Shown: positions 23,836-33,814 of the stretch, piece after piece
Numbering within the stretch: position 1 is the stretch's first letter
Layout: each line of letters starts with the position of its first letter
Assembly: GCA_017394205.1 (NCBI GenBank)
Contig: JAFOPS010000065.1
Location: 1 to 49,725 of the forward strand
DNA length: 49,725 nt
Source of the DNA: Clostridia bacterium
GTDB taxonomy: Bacteria; Bacillota; Clostridia; Oscillospirales; Butyricicoccaceae
Direction of reading: 5' to 3'
Translations under genes and position numbers: made by a program
The notes under the pieces: generated by a model
What the model saw: the letters and a program-made list of their open reading frames with translations, nothing else
What the model was told of the DNA's origin: nothing
The model's database searches: none

Positions 23836-24240
23836 TTATACGCGGCGGCGCTTCGGAGGACGGCATCCGTTGTGGGGGATGGGGGTCACGTCCTTGATGC
23901 TGACGACCTCGAGACCGGCGGCCTGCAGGGCGCGGATGGCGGCCTCACGGCCGGCGCCGGGGCCACGGACATAGACCTCGACGGTCTTCAGACCGTGCTC
24001 CATCGCAGCCTTGGAAGCGGTCTCGGCAGCGGTCTGAGCCGCAAAAGGAGTGGACTTTCTGCTGCCGCGGAAGCCCAGTCCGCCGGCGGACGCCCAGGAA
24101 ATGGCGTTACCGGCCAGATCGGTGATGGTGACGATGGTGTTATTGAAGGAAGAGCGGATATGGACCTGGCCCTTTTCAATATTCTTGCGCTCGCGCCGCT
24201 TGGTGCGGACAGCGGTCTTCTTCGCCTGTGCTTTTGCCAT
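23836..24240 (-). CDS. rpsK: Ribosomal protein S11
   Basis: 134 residues. [26 protein letters not shown] and [20 protein letters not shown] are diagnostic, and the basic tail ends [13 protein letters not shown]11 shapes the platform of the 30S subunit near the mRNA exit. The Lys-rich N-terminus is slightly extended. Start spaced 15 bp after rpsM. Confidence 0.97.
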   Translation of the reverse strand: MAKAQAKKTAVRTKRRERKNIEKGQVHIRSSFNNTIVTITDLAGNAISWASAGGLGFRGSRKSTPFAAQTAAETASKAAMEHGLKTVEVYVRGPGAGREAAIRALQAAGLEVVSIKDVTPIPHNGCRPPKRRRV

Positions 24241-24255
24241 AATGCTTCTCCCTCC

Positions 24256-24624
24256 TTACTTCTTCTTGTTGGCAATGGTCTTCTTGGGACCCTTGCGGGT
24301 GCGGGCGTTGGTCTTGGTGCGCTGGCCGCGGACGGGCAGCCCCTTGCGGTGACGCAGGCCGCGGTAAGAGCCGATCTCCACCAGACGCTTGATGTTCAGG
24401 GCCACGTCGCGGCGCAGGTCGCCCTCGACCACGTATTCATGCTCGATGGCTTCGCGGAGCTTGGCGGCTTCGTCCTCGGTCAGGTCCTTGACGCGAGTAT
24501 CGGGATTGATCCCGGTCTTTTTCAGGATATCGTTGCTGAGTTTGCGGCCGATCCCGTAGATATAGGTCAGGCCGATTTCCACGCGCTTTTCGCGGGGAAG
24601 GTCAACACCGGCAATACGAGCCAT
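24256..24624 (-). CDS. rpsM: Ribosomal protein S13
   Basis: 122 residues. [26 protein letters not shown] is diagnostic, and the tail [23 protein letters not shown] contacts the P-site tRNA. S13 bridges the 30S head with the 50S subunit. It follows rpmJ by 22 bp. Confidence 0.98.
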   Translation of the reverse strand: MARIAGVDLPREKRVEIGLTYIYGIGRKLSNDILKKTGINPDTRVKDLTEDEAAKLREAIEHEYVVEGDLRRDVALNIKRLVEIGSYRGLRHRKGLPVRGQRTKTNARTRKGPKKTIANKKK

Positions 24625-24646
24625 TTAATTTACCTCCTGTGTTCTT

Positions 24647-24793
<147 letters not shown>

Positions 24794-25012
24794 TTACTTG
24801 GAGCGCCAGGTGATCCTGCCTCGTTCCAGATCGTAAGGCGACATCTGAACGGTCACCTTGTCACCGGGCAGGATTTTGATGAAATTCATGCGAAGCTTGC
24901 CGGAGATATGCGCGTTGATCACATGTCCCCCCATGATCTCCACCTTAAACATCGCATTGGGCAGCGCCTCTATAACGGTACCTTCTACTTCGATCATGTC
25001 TTCTTTCGCCAT
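24794..25012 (-). CDS. infA: Translation initiation factor IF-1
   Basis: 72 residues, one OB-fold. [24 protein letters not shown] and [25 protein letters not shown] are diagnostic. IF-1 blocks the A site during initiation with fMet-tRNA. It follows map by 17 bp; the KOW-protein gene found between map and infA in Bacillus is missing here. Confidence 0.97.
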   Translation of the reverse strand: MAKEDMIEVEGTVIEALPNAMFKVEIMGGHVINAHISGKLRMNFIKILPGDKVTVQMSPYDLERGRITWRSK

Positions 25013-25029
25013 ACAATTGCCTCCTCGGT

Positions 25030-25803
25030 TTATGCATGCCTGCCGTCTTTGTCGGCGGTCAGGATGATCGGCTCATCTTTTGTGATGAGGATGGTATTTT
25101 CGTAATGCGCCGACAGACTTCCGTCCGCCGTCTTGACTGTCCAGCCGTCAGGCAGGGTCTTGACCTGCCAGGTTCCCATACAGACCATCGGCTCGACGGC
25201 GATGGTCATCCCCGCCACCAGGCGCGGACCGTGACCGGCCCTGCCGGGCGCCAGGAAGTTGGGCACCTCCGGCTCTTCGTGCAGCTCGCTTCCCACGCCA
25301 TGACCGACGTAGTCGCGGACCTGGAAGAACCCGTTTGCGACGGTGTAGTCCTCCACGGCCTTGGAAATATCGGAGATCCTGTAGCCCTCACGAGCATACT
25401 TGATGCCCTCATAGAAGCTCTGCCGGGTCACCTGGATGAGCTTTTCCGCGCTTTCCGGAATGGCTCCTGCAGCATAAGTAGCCGCGCAGTCGCCATGGTA
25501 GCCCATGTAAAGCGCACCCACGTCGATCTTGACGATGTCGCCTTCTTTGATCTTCCTGCTGCTTGGAATGCCGTGAATGACCTCGTCGTTCACAGAGCAG
25601 CAGATGGATCCGGGGAATCCGCCGTAACCAAGGAACGATGGCTTCGCGCCATAGCCCGTGATCACTTTTTTGGCCACATGGTCAAGCTCTCGGGTGGTGA
25701 TGCCCGGCGCGACCAGCTCGCCGCAGGCGCGCCGCGCCAGCTCTGCGATCTGACCCGCCTCCGCCATGAGTTTTACCTCATGGGGCGATTTGATCTTTAT
25801 CAT
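25030..25803 (-). CDS. map: Methionine aminopeptidase, type I
   Basis: 257 residues. Metal ligands of the pita-bread fold are visible: two Asp in [15 protein letters not shown], His in [13 protein letters not shown], Glu in AVEPMV and Glu in [11 protein letters not shown]. It removes initiator Met from new proteins. There is no N-terminal zinc finger. The start overlaps the adk stop by 4 bp (ATGA), showing translational coupling. Confidence 0.97.
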   Translation of the reverse strand: MIKIKSPHEVKLMAEAGQIAELARRACGELVAPGITTRELDHVAKKVITGYGAKPSFLGYGGFPGSICCSVNDEVIHGIPSSRKIKEGDIVKIDVGALYMGYHGDCAATYAAGAIPESAEKLIQVTRQSFYEGIKYAREGYRISDISKAVEDYTVANGFFQVRDYVGHGVGSELHEEPEVPNFLAPGRAGHGPRLVAGMTIAVEPMVCMGTWQVKTLPDGWTVKTADGSLSAHYENTILITKDEPIILTADKDGRHA

Positions 25804-26435
25804 AGCCCTTCCTCCATCGCCTGGAAGATCCGCTCCCGGATCTCCTCGACGCTGCCGATGCCGGAGACCTCCCGCAGCTTGTTCTGCCGGGCGTAATGCT
25901 CCTTCACCGGCTCGGTCTGGGCGTGATAAACCTCAAGGCGCTGCAGCACCACGGCAGGCGCGTCGTCCTTCCGGATGCCCAGCGTTTCCCCGCATTTGTC
26001 GCAGATCCCCTCCACGCGCGGGGGGTTGCCGACGACGTGATAGGTGCTTCCGCAGCGGGGGCAGGTGCGGCGGCCGGCCATGCGGTGAACGATGGCCTCG
26101 TCCGGCACCTCGATGGACAGGGCGAGCTCCGGCGCGGCAAAGGCGTCAAGCGCTTCGGCCTGGGCGACCGTGCGGGGGAAGCCGTCGAAGATGGCGCCGC
26201 TTGCACAGTCGGGGCTTTGCAGCTTTTCCTTTACCAGCCCGATGATCAGCTCGTCGGGCACCAGATTGCCGCCGTCCATATATTGTTTGGCCTTCTGCCC
26301 GAGCTCAGTTTCCCGGGCGATGGCCTCGCGCAGAAGGTTCCCCGTAGAGATCACGGGGACCTTCAGCGCGGCTTTGATGAAATCTGCTTGCGTGCCTTTC
26401 CCTGCTCCGGGGGCACCCAATAAAACCAGCTTCAT
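25800..26435 (-). CDS. adk: Adenylate kinase with zinc LID
   Basis: 211 residues. The P-loop is GAPGAGKGTQ, the NMP part has STGNLLREAI, DGFPRTVAQAEAL is the conserved core, and the long LID carries Cys in CPRC and CDKC that bind zinc, as in Gram-positive enzymes. It balances ATP, ADP and AMP. It follows secY by 18 bp, as in most Firmicutes. Confidence 0.97.
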   Translation of the reverse strand: MKLVLLGAPGAGKGTQADFIKAALKVPVISTGNLLREAIARETELGQKAKQYMDGGNLVPDELIIGLVKEKLQSPDCASGAIFDGFPRTVAQAEALDAFAAPELALSIEVPDEAIVHRMAGRRTCPRCGSTYHVVGNPPRVEGICDKCGETLGIRKDDAPAVVLQRLEVYHAQTEPVKEHYARQNKLREVSGIGSVEEIRERIFQAMEEGL

Positions 26436-26453
26436 GCGCGGCCGACCCTTCTC

Positions 26454-27719
26454 TTACTCCAGGAAGCCCTTGTAATGACGCATCATCATCTCGGACTCGA
26501 TGGCGCGGATGGTCTCAAGCACCACGCCCACCATAATCATGGTGGAGGTGCCGCCGATGGCCAGGCCCATCAGGCCGGGCACGTTGGAAAGGATCAGCGG
26601 CAGGCCGGCGATGATGGCCAGGAAGATGGCGCCCATCATGGTGATCTTGTTGAGCACCTTGGCGATGAAGTCGGAGGTGGGCTTGCCGGGACGGAAGCCG
26701 GGGATGAATCCGCCGTTCTTCTTCAGGTTGTTGGCCACCTCGATGGGATTGAACTGGATGGCGGAGTAGAAGTACGCAAAGGCGAAGATCAGCAGGACGT
26801 AAACGATGATATAGATCACCGAGCCCTGGGTGAACCAGCCGCCCTCGCCCACCATCTTGTTGGTCTGGGCGTTTCCGAAGAAGCCCACCAGCGTCGCAGG
26901 GACGCCGCAGATGGTAGAAGCGAAAATGACGGGCATAACGCCGGCCATATTGACCTTCATGGGCAGGTTGCTGCTCTGACCGCCGTACTGCTTCCGGCCC
27001 ACCACGCGCTTGGCGTACTGGACGGGGATGCGGCGCTCGCCCTCGGTGATATAGATGATGAAGGCGATGATGAACACGCAGACGATCAGAACGATGATGG
27101 CCGCCCACCAGGGCATGGAGATGACCTTCATCAGCGCGCCGTAGCCCTGAGAAACGATACCGGCAAGCAGGATCACGGAGATGCCGTTGCCGATGCCCTT
27201 CTCGGTGATCTGGTCGCCCAGCCACACAACGAACATGGCGCCCGCCACAAAGGTGGTGATGATGACGATGGCCGCCCAGACGTCGCTGCGGGTGAGCACG
27301 CCCATGGAGCGGATCATGATATAATAGCCCGTCGCCATAAGGATGGCCAGCACCAGCGTGCCGTAACGGGTGATGCGCTGGAGCTTTTTCTTGCCCTCTT
27401 CGCCCTCATCCTTGGCCATGCGCTCCAGAGCCGGGATGGCCACCTGAAGCAGCTGGACAATAATGGAGCTGTTGATGTAGGGGTAGATGCTCAGCGCGAA
27501 GATCGAGGCAGTCGCCAGACCGCCGCCGGACAGCACGTTGAAATATCCCAACAGGTTGCTGCTGTTCTGCGCGGAAAACGCGGCAGCCAGCGCGGCGGTA
27601 TCCACAAAGGGGACGTAGATGGCATGACCGAAACGGAACACGACAATGGCGAAGAGCACGAAGAGCAGCTTTTTCCGCAAATCGGGGATCTTCCATGCGT
27701 TTCTGACAGTTTCAATCAC
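26454..27719 (-). CDS. secY: Preprotein translocase channel SecY
   Basis: 421 residues and ten membrane helices. MIETVRNAWKIPDLRKKLLF, GVMPVIFASTICGVP and PLILSNVPG-type blocks are diagnostic. It forms the protein-conducting channel with SecE and SecG for SecA-driven export. The start codon is GTG directly after the rplO stop codon; the ribosome-binding site GGAGGTGA lies within the end of rplO, so the two genes are translationally coupled. Confidence 0.97.
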   Translation of the reverse strand: MIETVRNAWKIPDLRKKLLFVLFAIVVFRFGHAIYVPFVDTAALAAAFSAQNSSNLLGYFNVLSGGGLATASIFALSIYPYINSSIIVQLLQVAIPALERMAKDEGEEGKKKLQRITRYGTLVLAILMATGYYIMIRSMGVLTRSDVWAAIVIITTFVAGAMFVVWLGDQITEKGIGNGISVILLAGIVSQGYGALMKVISMPWWAAIIVLIVCVFIIAFIIYITEGERRIPVQYAKRVVGRKQYGGQSSNLPMKVNMAGVMPVIFASTICGVPATLVGFFGNAQTNKMVGEGGWFTQGSVIYIIVYVLLIFAFAYFYSAIQFNPIEVANNLKKNGGFIPGFRPGKPTSDFIAKVLNKITMMGAIFLAIIAGLPLILSNVPGLMGLAIGGTSTMIMVGVVLETIRAIESEMMMRHYKGFLE

Positions 27720-28160
27720 TTAGATCACCTCCGCCTTTCCTCCTGCGGCTTCGATCTTTTCTTTGGCGGCGGCGGTGATGCCGGCGGCCTTGACCGTCAG
27801 CTTCTTCTGCAGCTCGCCGTTGCCCAGGATGCGGATGCCGTCGTATTTCTTCTCCACCATGCCGCGTGCCAGCAGGGTCTCGAAGGAAACTTCGGCGCCG
27901 TCTTCCAGGCAGTTCAGGGCGCTGACGTTCAGCGCAGCGTAATTCTTGGCAAACACGTTGTGGAATCCGCGCTTGGGCAGACGGCGGGTCAGAGGCATCT
28001 GGCCGCCCTCGAAGCCGGGGCGGACGCCGCCGCCGGAGCGGGCCCACTGGCCCTTGTGGCCACGGCCGGCAGTCTTGCCGTTGCCGGTGCCGATTCCGCG
28101 GCCCTTGCGCTTGCCGACTGTGGTGCTACCGGGAGCGGGCTGTAATTCATGCAGTTTCAT
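27720..28160 (-). CDS. rplO: Ribosomal protein L15
   Basis: 146 residues. [38 protein letters not shown] is the basic Gly-rich N-terminus of L15; the C-terminal globular domain ends [13 protein letters not shown]. It stabilises central 23S rRNA. The frame is open further upstream, but ATG 28160 is the conventional L15 start. The stop is immediately adjacent to the secY start. Confidence 0.97.
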   Translation of the reverse strand: MKLHELQPAPGSTTVGKRKGRGIGTGNGKTAGRGHKGQWARSGGGVRPGFEGGQMPLTRRLPKRGFHNVFAKNYAALNVSALNCLEDGAEVSFETLLARGMVEKKYDGIRILGNGELQKKLTVKAAGITAAAKEKIEAAGGKAEVI

Positions 28161-28174
28161 ATCCGGTAACCTCC

Positions 28175-28357
28175 TTAGTTCATTTCTTCCACGCGGATCA
28201 GATAGCTGATCTGGGTGATCTTGCCGCGGGTGCACTCGTTATCGGGCTGAACGGTGGTGTCGCCGATCTTGGTCAGGCCCAGAGATTCCGCCGTGGCGAT
28301 ATGCTTCTTGAAGCGGCCGTTCAGGCTCTTCACCAGGGTGATTTTATAAGTCTTCAT
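28175..28357 (-). CDS. rpmD: Ribosomal protein L30
   Basis: 60 residues, normal length. [39 protein letters not shown] matches L30, a peripheral 50S protein. It lies 12 bp after rpsE and 14 bp before rplO. Confidence 0.96.
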   Translation of the reverse strand: MKTYKITLVKSLNGRFKKHIATAESLGLTKIGDTTVQPDNECTRGKITQISYLIRVEEMN

Positions 28358-28369
28358 GGTGTGTCCTCC

Positions 28370-28867
28370 TTACAGCTCGCTGGCGTCCTTGCCGCGGACC
28401 ACAGCAACCTGCTGGGCGTCGCGCAGAGACTTCAGACCCTCCATCGTGGCGGCGACCACGTTCTGGGGGTTATTGGAACGCAGGCACTTGGTACGGATGT
28501 CGCGGATGCCGGCCATTTCCACCACCGCACGGACAGAGCCGCCGGCGATCACGCCGGTACCGGGGGCAGCGGGCTTGAGCAGCACGCGGCCGGCGCCGAA
28601 CTTGCCGATGACCTCGTGGGGAATGGTGGTGCCGGTCAGCGAGATCTTGACCAGGTTCTTCTTGGCATCTTCGATGCCCTTGCGGATGGCGTCGGGGACT
28701 TCAGAGGACTTGCCCAGGCCGAACCCGACGATGCCGTCGCCGTTGCCAACCACCACGAGCGCGGAGAATTTCATGATGCGGCCGCCCTTGACCGTCTTGC
28801 TGACACGGTTGAGGGAAACGACCTTCTCGCTCAGCTCCAGGGTGCTGGCGTCGATCAATTTAGCCAT
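28370..28867 (-). CDS. rpsE: Ribosomal protein S5
   Basis: 165 residues. [34 protein letters not shown] is the dsRNA-binding-like S5 domain and [19 protein letters not shown] the C-terminal part. S5 helps mRNA helicase activity and decoding accuracy at the 30S entry. Confidence 0.97.
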   Translation of the reverse strand: MAKLIDASTLELSEKVVSLNRVSKTVKGGRIMKFSALVVVGNGDGIVGFGLGKSSEVPDAIRKGIEDAKKNLVKISLTGTTIPHEVIGKFGAGRVLLKPAAPGTGVIAGGSVRAVVEMAGIRDIRTKCLRSNNPQNVVAATMEGLKSLRDAQQVAVVRGKDASEL

Positions 28868-28882
28868 AGTGTATGTCCTCCC

Positions 28883-29242
28883 TTAAAACTTCAGTCCGCC
28901 TTCGCGGGCGGCTTCGGCCAGAGCCTGCACGCGGCCGTGATAGAGATAGCCGCCGCGGTCAAAGACCACTTCTTCGATGCCCTTGGCTTTCGCCCGCTCC
29001 GCGATCAGCTCGCCAACCTTCTTGGCAGCCTCAATGTTGCCGCCGTACATGCCGAAATCCTTCTCGTTGGAGCCGGCAGCGGCCAGGGTGACGCCGTTGA
29101 CGTCATCGATGACCTGGGCGTAGATGTTCTTGGCGCTGCGGAACACGTCCAGACGGGGGCGCTCCGGGGTGCCGGAAATGTGGGCGCGCACTCTCTTGTG
29201 GCGCTTAAGACGCTGGGCGTTGGAATCAAACTGCTTAACCAT
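28883..29242 (-). CDS. rplR: Ribosomal protein L18
   Basis: 119 residues. [37 protein letters not shown] and the end [26 protein letters not shown] are diagnostic. L18 binds 5S rRNA with L5 and L25. Start 15 bp after rplF. Confidence 0.97.
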   Translation of the reverse strand: MVKQFDSNAQRLKRHKRVRAHISGTPERPRLDVFRSAKNIYAQVIDDVNGVTLAAAGSNEKDFGMYGGNIEAAKKVGELIAERAKAKGIEEVVFDRGGYLYHGRVQALAEAAREGGLKF

Positions 29243-29257
29243 CTAAGTGCACCTCCC

Positions 29258-29803
29258 TTATTTCTTCTTGGCGCCGGTCTTGCCCTCTTTATGACGGACA
29301 AACTCGCCGGCATAGCGGATGCCCTTGCCCTTGTAGGGCTCGGGGGGACGCTTCTCGCGGACCTCGGCCGCAAACTGGCCGACGCTCTGCTTGTCGATGC
29401 CCTGAACGACGATCTTGTTGGGGGCGGGGACTTCGACGGTGACGCCGTTCTTCTCGGGCATGATCACCGGATGAGAATAACCGATGTTCATGACCAGATT
29501 CGTGCCGTCCTTGGAAACACGATAGCCGACGCCGTTGACTTCCAGCTCCTTCTTGTAGCCCTCGGTAACACCCACCACCATGTTGTGGATCAGGGTGCGG
29601 GTCAGGCCGTGAAGGGACTTGTGCATCTTATCTTCGGAGGGGCGCTTGACGTGGATGACGTTGCCCTCCTGCTCGATGATCATGTCGGGATGCATGGTCT
29701 GGGTGATCTCACCCTTGGGGCCTTTTACGGTCACCTGGTTGGCGTTGACCTTGACTTCGACGCCGGCAGGGACGGTAATCGGCATTCTTCCGATTCGAGA
29801 CAT
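29258..29803 (-). CDS. rplF: Ribosomal protein L6
   Basis: 181 residues with two related domains. MSRIGRMPITVPAGVEVKV and KNGVTVEVPAPNKIVVQGIDKQSVGQFAAEVREKRPPEPYKGKGIRY are diagnostic. L6 sits near the GTPase centre of the 50S subunit. Confidence 0.97.
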   Translation of the reverse strand: MSRIGRMPITVPAGVEVKVNANQVTVKGPKGEITQTMHPDMIIEQEGNVIHVKRPSEDKMHKSLHGLTRTLIHNMVVGVTEGYKKELEVNGVGYRVSKDGTNLVMNIGYSHPVIMPEKNGVTVEVPAPNKIVVQGIDKQSVGQFAAEVREKRPPEPYKGKGIRYAGEFVRHKEGKTGAKKK

Positions 29804-29817
29804 TGCTTGTTACCTCC

Positions 29818-30216
29818 TTACCAAACAAAAGCCAGAACTTCGCCGCCGACGTGCATTTCGCGGGCCTTCTTATCGGTCATGATGCCCTTGCTGGTGGAGA
29901 CGATGGCAATGCCCAGGCCCTTCAGGACGCGGGGCAGCTCGTCGGCGCCGGCATAGACGCGCAGACCGGGCTTGGAAACGCGGCGCAGGCCGGTGATGGC
30001 CTTTTCTTTGTTGGCGTTGTACTTCAGGGTGATGCGGATGGTGCCCTGGACGCCTTCGTCGATCATGTCATAGGCCTTGATGTAGCCTTCCTCCAGCAGG
30101 ATCTGGGCGATGGCCTTTTTCATGCCGGAAGCGGGAACGTCCACCGTTGCGTGACGGGCGGTCCCCGCGTTGCGGATACGGGTGAGCATATCCGCGATGG
30201 GGTCGGTGATGTGCAT
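29818..30216 (-). CDS. rpsH: Ribosomal protein S8
   Basis: 132 residues. [30 protein letters not shown] at the start and [26 protein letters not shown] at the end are diagnostic. S8 binds helix 21 of 16S rRNA and in many bacteria represses the spc operon. Unusually it is separated from rpsN by 285 bp, although AAAAGGAGG directly precedes its start. Confidence 0.97.
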   Translation of the reverse strand: MHITDPIADMLTRIRNAGTARHATVDVPASGMKKAIAQILLEEGYIKAYDMIDEGVQGTIRITLKYNANKEKAITGLRRVSKPGLRVYAGADELPRVLKGLGIAIVSTSKGIMTDKKAREMHVGGEVLAFVW

Positions 30217-30501
30217 AAGTTTTCCTCCTTTTAGAAGTTAGAGAGCGGCTTTGATTTGCGGTCTTTCCACGCCGGGAAACGGCCCGTCGGCGCCCCGATT
30301 GGCCGGCTGCCGGCGTCTGATTCTGCCGCAGCCCTCTCCACTATTCTTGAGCCGCGCCTGCGGCCGGGGTACGATATCGGTGGGGGAGCGGAGCTCCCTC
30401 CATGTGGGATTCCTGTGAAAAATCGTTGTCAGGCAAGGATTTGGCGGGGTGGCAGTACTGAAAGTACGGCGCCCCGACAAATCAGAAGCATGGCAAGGAT
30501 T
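30217..30501. mobile_element. Palindrome-rich insertion between rpsN and rpsH
   Basis: This 285-bp spacer interrupts an operon whose other gaps are mostly 12-20 bp. Its right part (about 30417-30506) has terminal inverted repeats: GAAAAATCGTTGTC at the left and GGCAAGGATTTTACC at the right, the latter reaching into the rpsN stop codon; GCAAGGATTT also recurs internally at 30433. Between them CGGGG...CCCCG and GTAC...GTAC form a nested hairpin. The left part has GGGAG/CTCCC and other short palindromes. No transposase is encoded. I read it as a MITE-like or composite repeat; the start of rpsH keeps its own ribosome-binding site. Confidence 0.5.
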
Positions 30502-30687
30502 TTACCAGGAAGCCTTGCGGACGCCGGGGATCTCGCCCTTGTACGCCAGCTCGCGGAAGCAGATACGGCAAATGCCGAAATCGCGCAGATAGGCGTGGGG
30601 GCGGCCGCAGATCTTGCAGCGGTTGTAATTGCGGGTGGCGTACTTGCCGCCGCGCTGCTGCTTCAGGATCATAGATTTTTTAGCCAT
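30502..30687 (-). CDS. rpsN: Ribosomal protein S14, zinc type (S14Z)
   Basis: 61 residues, the short zinc form. The ligands are CKIC and CRIC, and [27 protein letters not shown] is the diagnostic end. S14 assembles in the 30S head. The stop codon lies within the terminal repeat of the insertion that follows. Confidence 0.97.
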   Translation of the reverse strand: MAKKSMILKQQRGGKYATRNYNRCKICGRPHAYLRDFGICRICFRELAYKGEIPGVRKASW

Positions 30688-30701
30688 TGTGTTTCCTCCC
30701 C

Positions 30702-31289
30702 TTACTTAGAGAACGGAGCGCCCAGCAGCGTCAGCAGCTCGCGGGCTTCTTCGTCGGTGTTGGCGGTGGTGGTAAAGACGATGTCCATACCGCGGATCTT
30801 GTCGATCTTATCGTACTCGATCTCGGGGAAGATCAGCTGCTCCTTGACGCCCATGGCATAGTTGCCGCGGCCGTCGAAGCCGTTGGGATTGATGCCGCGG
30901 AAGTCGCGGACGCGGGGCAGTGCCACAGAGAACAGACGGTCCAGGAACTCCCACATGCGGTCGCCGCGCAGGGTGACCTTGGCGCCGATGTTCATGCCTT
31001 CACGCAGCTTGAAGTTGGCCACGCTCTTCTTCGCCTTGGTGATCACGGGCTTCTGACCGGTGATCTTGGTCAGGTCGGCGACCACGGCGTCCAGCACCTT
31101 GCTGTTGTCGCGGGCTTCGCCGCAGCCGATGTTCACGGTGATCTTGTTCAGCTTGGGGATCTGCATCACGCTCTTGTACTCGAACTTCTTCATCAGAGCG
31201 GGAGCGACTTCCTCGGTGTATTTGGTCTTCAGGCGGGGAGTGTAACCTTCCGGCTTGACGGGGCCTTCCATTTTCTTTTCCTTAGCCAT
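30702..31289 (-). CDS. rplE: Ribosomal protein L5
   Basis: 195 residues, about 15 longer than typical because of the N-terminal [17 protein letters not shown]. The body has [40 protein letters not shown] and [22 protein letters not shown]5 binds 5S rRNA and the P-site tRNA elbow. The start has a good ribosome-binding site, so the extension appears real. Confidence 0.97.
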   Translation of the reverse strand: MAKEKKMEGPVKPEGYTPRLKTKYTEEVAPALMKKFEYKSVMQIPKLNKITVNIGCGEARDNSKVLDAVVADLTKITGQKPVITKAKKSVANFKLREGMNIGAKVTLRGDRMWEFLDRLFSVALPRVRDFRGINPNGFDGRGNYAMGVKEQLIFPEIEYDKIDKIRGMDIVFTTTANTDEEARELLTLLGAPFSK

Positions 31290-31308
31290 GTTTTACTCCT
31301 CCTCGTCC

Positions 31309-31623
31309 TTAGATTTCCGCGCCGCACTTCTTGCAGACGGTGATCTTTTTGCCGTCGGCAATCTTGTGGGCCGGTCTGGTGGGCTTGCCACACTTGGGGC
31401 ACACGCGCATGACTTTGCAGGCGCGGATGGGGGTCTCTCTTTCAACGATGCCGCCGGTCTCGCCCTGTCTGCGGGGCTTCTGATGATGGGCGGTAACGGC
31501 GACGCCCTCCACGAGGACGGTGCCCTTCTTGGGAGAGGCAGAGATGATCTTGCCCTGCTTGCCCTTATCCTTGCCGGAAAGTACCACTACGGTGTCGCCG
31601 GTCTTCACATGCAATGTGTTCAT
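31309..31623 (-). CDS. rplX: Ribosomal protein L24
   Basis: 104 residues with a KOW motif: VKTGDTVVVLSGKDKGKQGKI. The C-terminal part has CPKCGKPTRP and CKKC, a possible zinc ribbon. L24 initiates 50S assembly. Confidence 0.97.
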   Translation of the reverse strand: MNTLHVKTGDTVVVLSGKDKGKQGKIISASPKKGTVLVEGVAVTAHHQKPRRQGETGGIVERETPIRACKVMRVCPKCGKPTRPAHKIADGKKITVCKKCGAEI

Positions 31624-31638
31624 AAGTCAGCGTCCTCC

Positions 31639-32007
31639 TTACAGTACTTCGGGAGCCAGGGAGAGGATCTTGGTGTAATCTCTCTCGCGGAGCTCACGGG
31701 CAACCGGTCCAAAGATACGGGTGCCCTGGGGGGTCTTGTCATCCTTGATGATGACGGCGGCGTTCTCGTCGAAGCGGACGTAGCTGCCGTCGTTGCGGCG
31801 CAGGCCCTTGCGGGTGCGCACGATCACGGCCTTGACAACGTCGCCCTTCTTGACCTGGCCGCCGGGAGCAGCCTTGCGGACAGAAGCGACGATGACGTCG
31901 CCGATGTTGCCGTATCTGCGGACGGAACCGCCCAGAACACGGATGCACTTGAGTTCTTTCGCGCCGGTGTTGTCAGCAACGCGCAGATAAGTTTCAGCTT
32001 GTACCAT
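31639..32007 (-). CDS. rplN: Ribosomal protein L14
   Basis: 122 residues. [27 protein letters not shown] and [26 protein letters not shown] are diagnostic. L14 forms an intersubunit bridge with 16S rRNA and is the binding site of the silencing factor RsfS. Confidence 0.98.
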   Translation of the reverse strand: MVQAETYLRVADNTGAKELKCIRVLGGSVRRYGNIGDVIVASVRKAAPGGQVKKGDVVKAVIVRTRKGLRRNDGSYVRFDENAAVIIKDDKTPQGTRIFGPVARELRERDYTKILSLAPEVL

Positions 32008-32019
32008 GACGATCCCTCC

Positions 32020-32277
32020 TTACTTCGCTTTTTCGATGATCTCGACCACGCGCCATCTCTTGTCCTTGGACAGGGGGCGGGTCTCCATCACGCGGACCTT
32101 GTCGCCGATGCCGCACTCGTTGTTCTCGTCGTGGGCCTTCAGCTTATAGGTTCTTTTCTGGATCTTCTTATAAAGGGGATGCTGCACACGGTCCTCGATG
32201 GCGACCACGACGGTCTTATCCATCTTGTCAGAGACGACCATGCCGATCCTTTGCTTGCGGAAAGCTCTTTCACTCAT
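32020..32277 (-). CDS. rpsQ: Ribosomal protein S17
   Basis: 85 residues, one OB-fold. [53 protein letters not shown] are diagnostic. A primary 16S rRNA binder. Confidence 0.97.
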   Translation of the reverse strand: MSERAFRKQRIGMVVSDKMDKTVVVAIEDRVQHPLYKKIQKRTYKLKAHDENNECGIGDKVRVMETRPLSKDKRWRVVEIIEKAK

Positions 32278-32298
32278 TGTTCAGTTCCTCCTTACCGC

Positions 32299-32496
32299 TT
32301 ACTTGGCGGCGAGCTCAAGCTCGCGCAGCACGGTCTTGACTCTGGCGATGTCGTGCTTGACTTCGGCGATCTTACCGGGATTGTCCAGCTGGTTGGTAGC
32401 GTGCTGAAGACGCAGATTGAACAGGTCCTTCTTCAGTTCCACCAGCTTGGCGTTGAGCTGATCCGCGGACATCTCACGAACTTCCTTGATCTTCAT
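32299..32496 (-). CDS. rpmC: Ribosomal protein L29
   Basis: 65 residues forming two helices: [39 protein letters not shown] is diagnostic. It lies by the tunnel exit where trigger factor docks. Start overlaps the rplP stop by one base (TAATG). Confidence 0.97.
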   Translation of the reverse strand: MKIKEVREMSADQLNAKLVELKKDLFNLRLQHATNQLDNPGKIAEVKHDIARVKTVLRELELAAK

Positions 32497-32933
32497 TACG
32501 CTTCACCACCATTCTCAGTAACAGTGTCCTCGCGCTTCACAATCTTGCACTTGACGGGCAGCTTGTAGCTGGCGAGGCGCAGAGCCTCTCTCGCGGCTTC
32601 CTCGGGAACGCCGGCGATCTCGAACATGACGCGGCCGGGCTTGACCACGGCCACCCAATACTCGGGAGAGCCTTTACCGGAACCCATGCGGGTCTCGGCG
32701 GGCTTTTCGGTAACGGGCTTGTCGGGGAAGATCTTGATCCAGACCTGACCGCCGCGCTTGGTGTAGCGGGTCATGGCGACACGGGCCGCCTCGATCTGGT
32801 TGCTGGTGATCCACGCGGGCTCGGTGGCCATCAGGCCGTACTCACCGTAAGTCACCACATTGCCGCGGGTGGCTTTGCCCTTCATGCGGCCGCGATGAAC
32901 TCTGCGGTATTTGACTCTCTTAGGCATTAACAT
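32496..32933 (-). CDS. rplP: Ribosomal protein L16
   Basis: 145 residues. [24 protein letters not shown] and [45 protein letters not shown] are diagnostic. It positions A-site tRNA in the 50S subunit. The start ATG 32933 overlaps the rpsC stop by one base; the [11 protein letters not shown] start agrees with the family. Confidence 0.97.
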   Translation of the reverse strand: MLMPKRVKYRRVHRGRMKGKATRGNVVTYGEYGLMATEPAWITSNQIEAARVAMTRYTKRGGQVWIKIFPDKPVTEKPAETRMGSGKGSPEYWVAVVKPGRVMFEIAGVPEEAAREALRLASYKLPVKCKIVKREDTVTENGGEA

Positions 32934-33799
32934 TATTCTGCTCCTCCTTCCGTCTTGGGAGCAGCGGGCGCCTGGGCGGGACGCTGCTGATAGGGACGGC
33001 CGCCCTGTTGTCCGTTGCGGGGAGCGCCGGAATAGGGCCTGCGGTCGCCGAAGCGATTGTTGTTGTTGCGGCGGTCGCCGCGGTCGCCATCCCGACGGGG
33101 ACGACGGTCGCCGTCACGACGGTCGCGGCGGTCGCGGCGGGGCGCTTCCACGGGCGTGGTGCGGGGGCCGCCGGTGAGGACTTCGCCCTTGTACAGCCAG
33201 ACCTTGCAGCCGATGCGGCCGTAGGTGGTCTTAGCCTCGGCAAAGCCGTAGTCGATGTCGGCGCGGAGGGTCTGCAGGGGGATGGTGCCCTCGTGATAAT
33301 GCTCGACGCCGGCGATCTCGCGGCCGCCCAGACGACCGGAGCAGCAGCACTTGATGCCCTTGGCGCCCAGCTTCATGGCGCGCTGCATGGCCATCTTCAT
33401 GGCGCGGCGGTGAGAGATGCGCTTTTCGATCTGCGCGGCGATGTTCTCAGCCACCAGCTGCGCGTTCAGATCGGGGGAGCGGACTTCCACGATGGAGATG
33501 GCCGCGGGCTTGCCGATCATCTTGGAAACGGTCTCCTGCAGCTTCTCGATCTCGGCGCCGCCCTTGCCCACGATCATGCCGGGCTTGGCGCAGTGGATAA
33601 AGATGCGGACCTTGGCGTTGTCGCGCTCGATCTCGATCTTGGGGATGCCTGCCTGATACAGGTTCTTCTTCAGATATTCGCGGATCTTGTGATCCTCCAC
33701 CAACAGGTCGCCGACGAGCTGGTCCTTGGCAAACCAACGGGAGTCCCAACCGTTGATGACGCCCACGCGAAGGCCGTGGGGATTAACTTTCTGTCCCAT
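32933..33799 (-). CDS. rpsC: Ribosomal protein S3 with long charged C-terminal tail
   Basis: 288 residues, about 70 more than the usual 210-220. The core has the KH domain with [12 protein letters not shown] (GxxG) and the C-terminal S3 domain with [10 protein letters not shown]. From about residue 212 a low-complexity tail follows: [20 protein letters not shown], then [11 protein letters not shown] and a Gln/Pro/Ala-rich end. Such an Arg-Asp tail should be disordered and solvent-exposed near the mRNA entry channel, where S3 acts in helicase function. The tail is in frame and ends normally, so it is not a frameshift. Confidence 0.96.
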   Translation of the reverse strand: MGQKVNPHGLRVGVINGWDSRWFAKDQLVGDLLVEDHKIREYLKKNLYQAGIPKIEIERDNAKVRIFIHCAKPGMIVGKGGAEIEKLQETVSKMIGKPAAISIVEVRSPDLNAQLVAENIAAQIEKRISHRRAMKMAMQRAMKLGAKGIKCCCSGRLGGREIAGVEHYHEGTIPLQTLRADIDYGFAEAKTTYGRIGCKVWLYKGEVLTGGPRTTPVEAPRRDRRDRRDGDRRPRRDGDRGDRRNNNNRFGDRRPYSGAPRNGQQGGRPYQQRPAQAPAAPKTEGGAE

Positions 33800-33814
33800 A
33801 GTTTCCCTCCTGAC

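Noticed and set aside
26475..29956. Very long plus-strand open frames over the spc operon
   Set aside because: They are antisense to secY and ribosomal genes and have the low-complexity composition of GC-rich shadows.
30238..30480. An 80-codon frame in the rpsN-rpsH spacer
   Set aside because: It coincides with palindromic repeat sequence and has no protein-like features.
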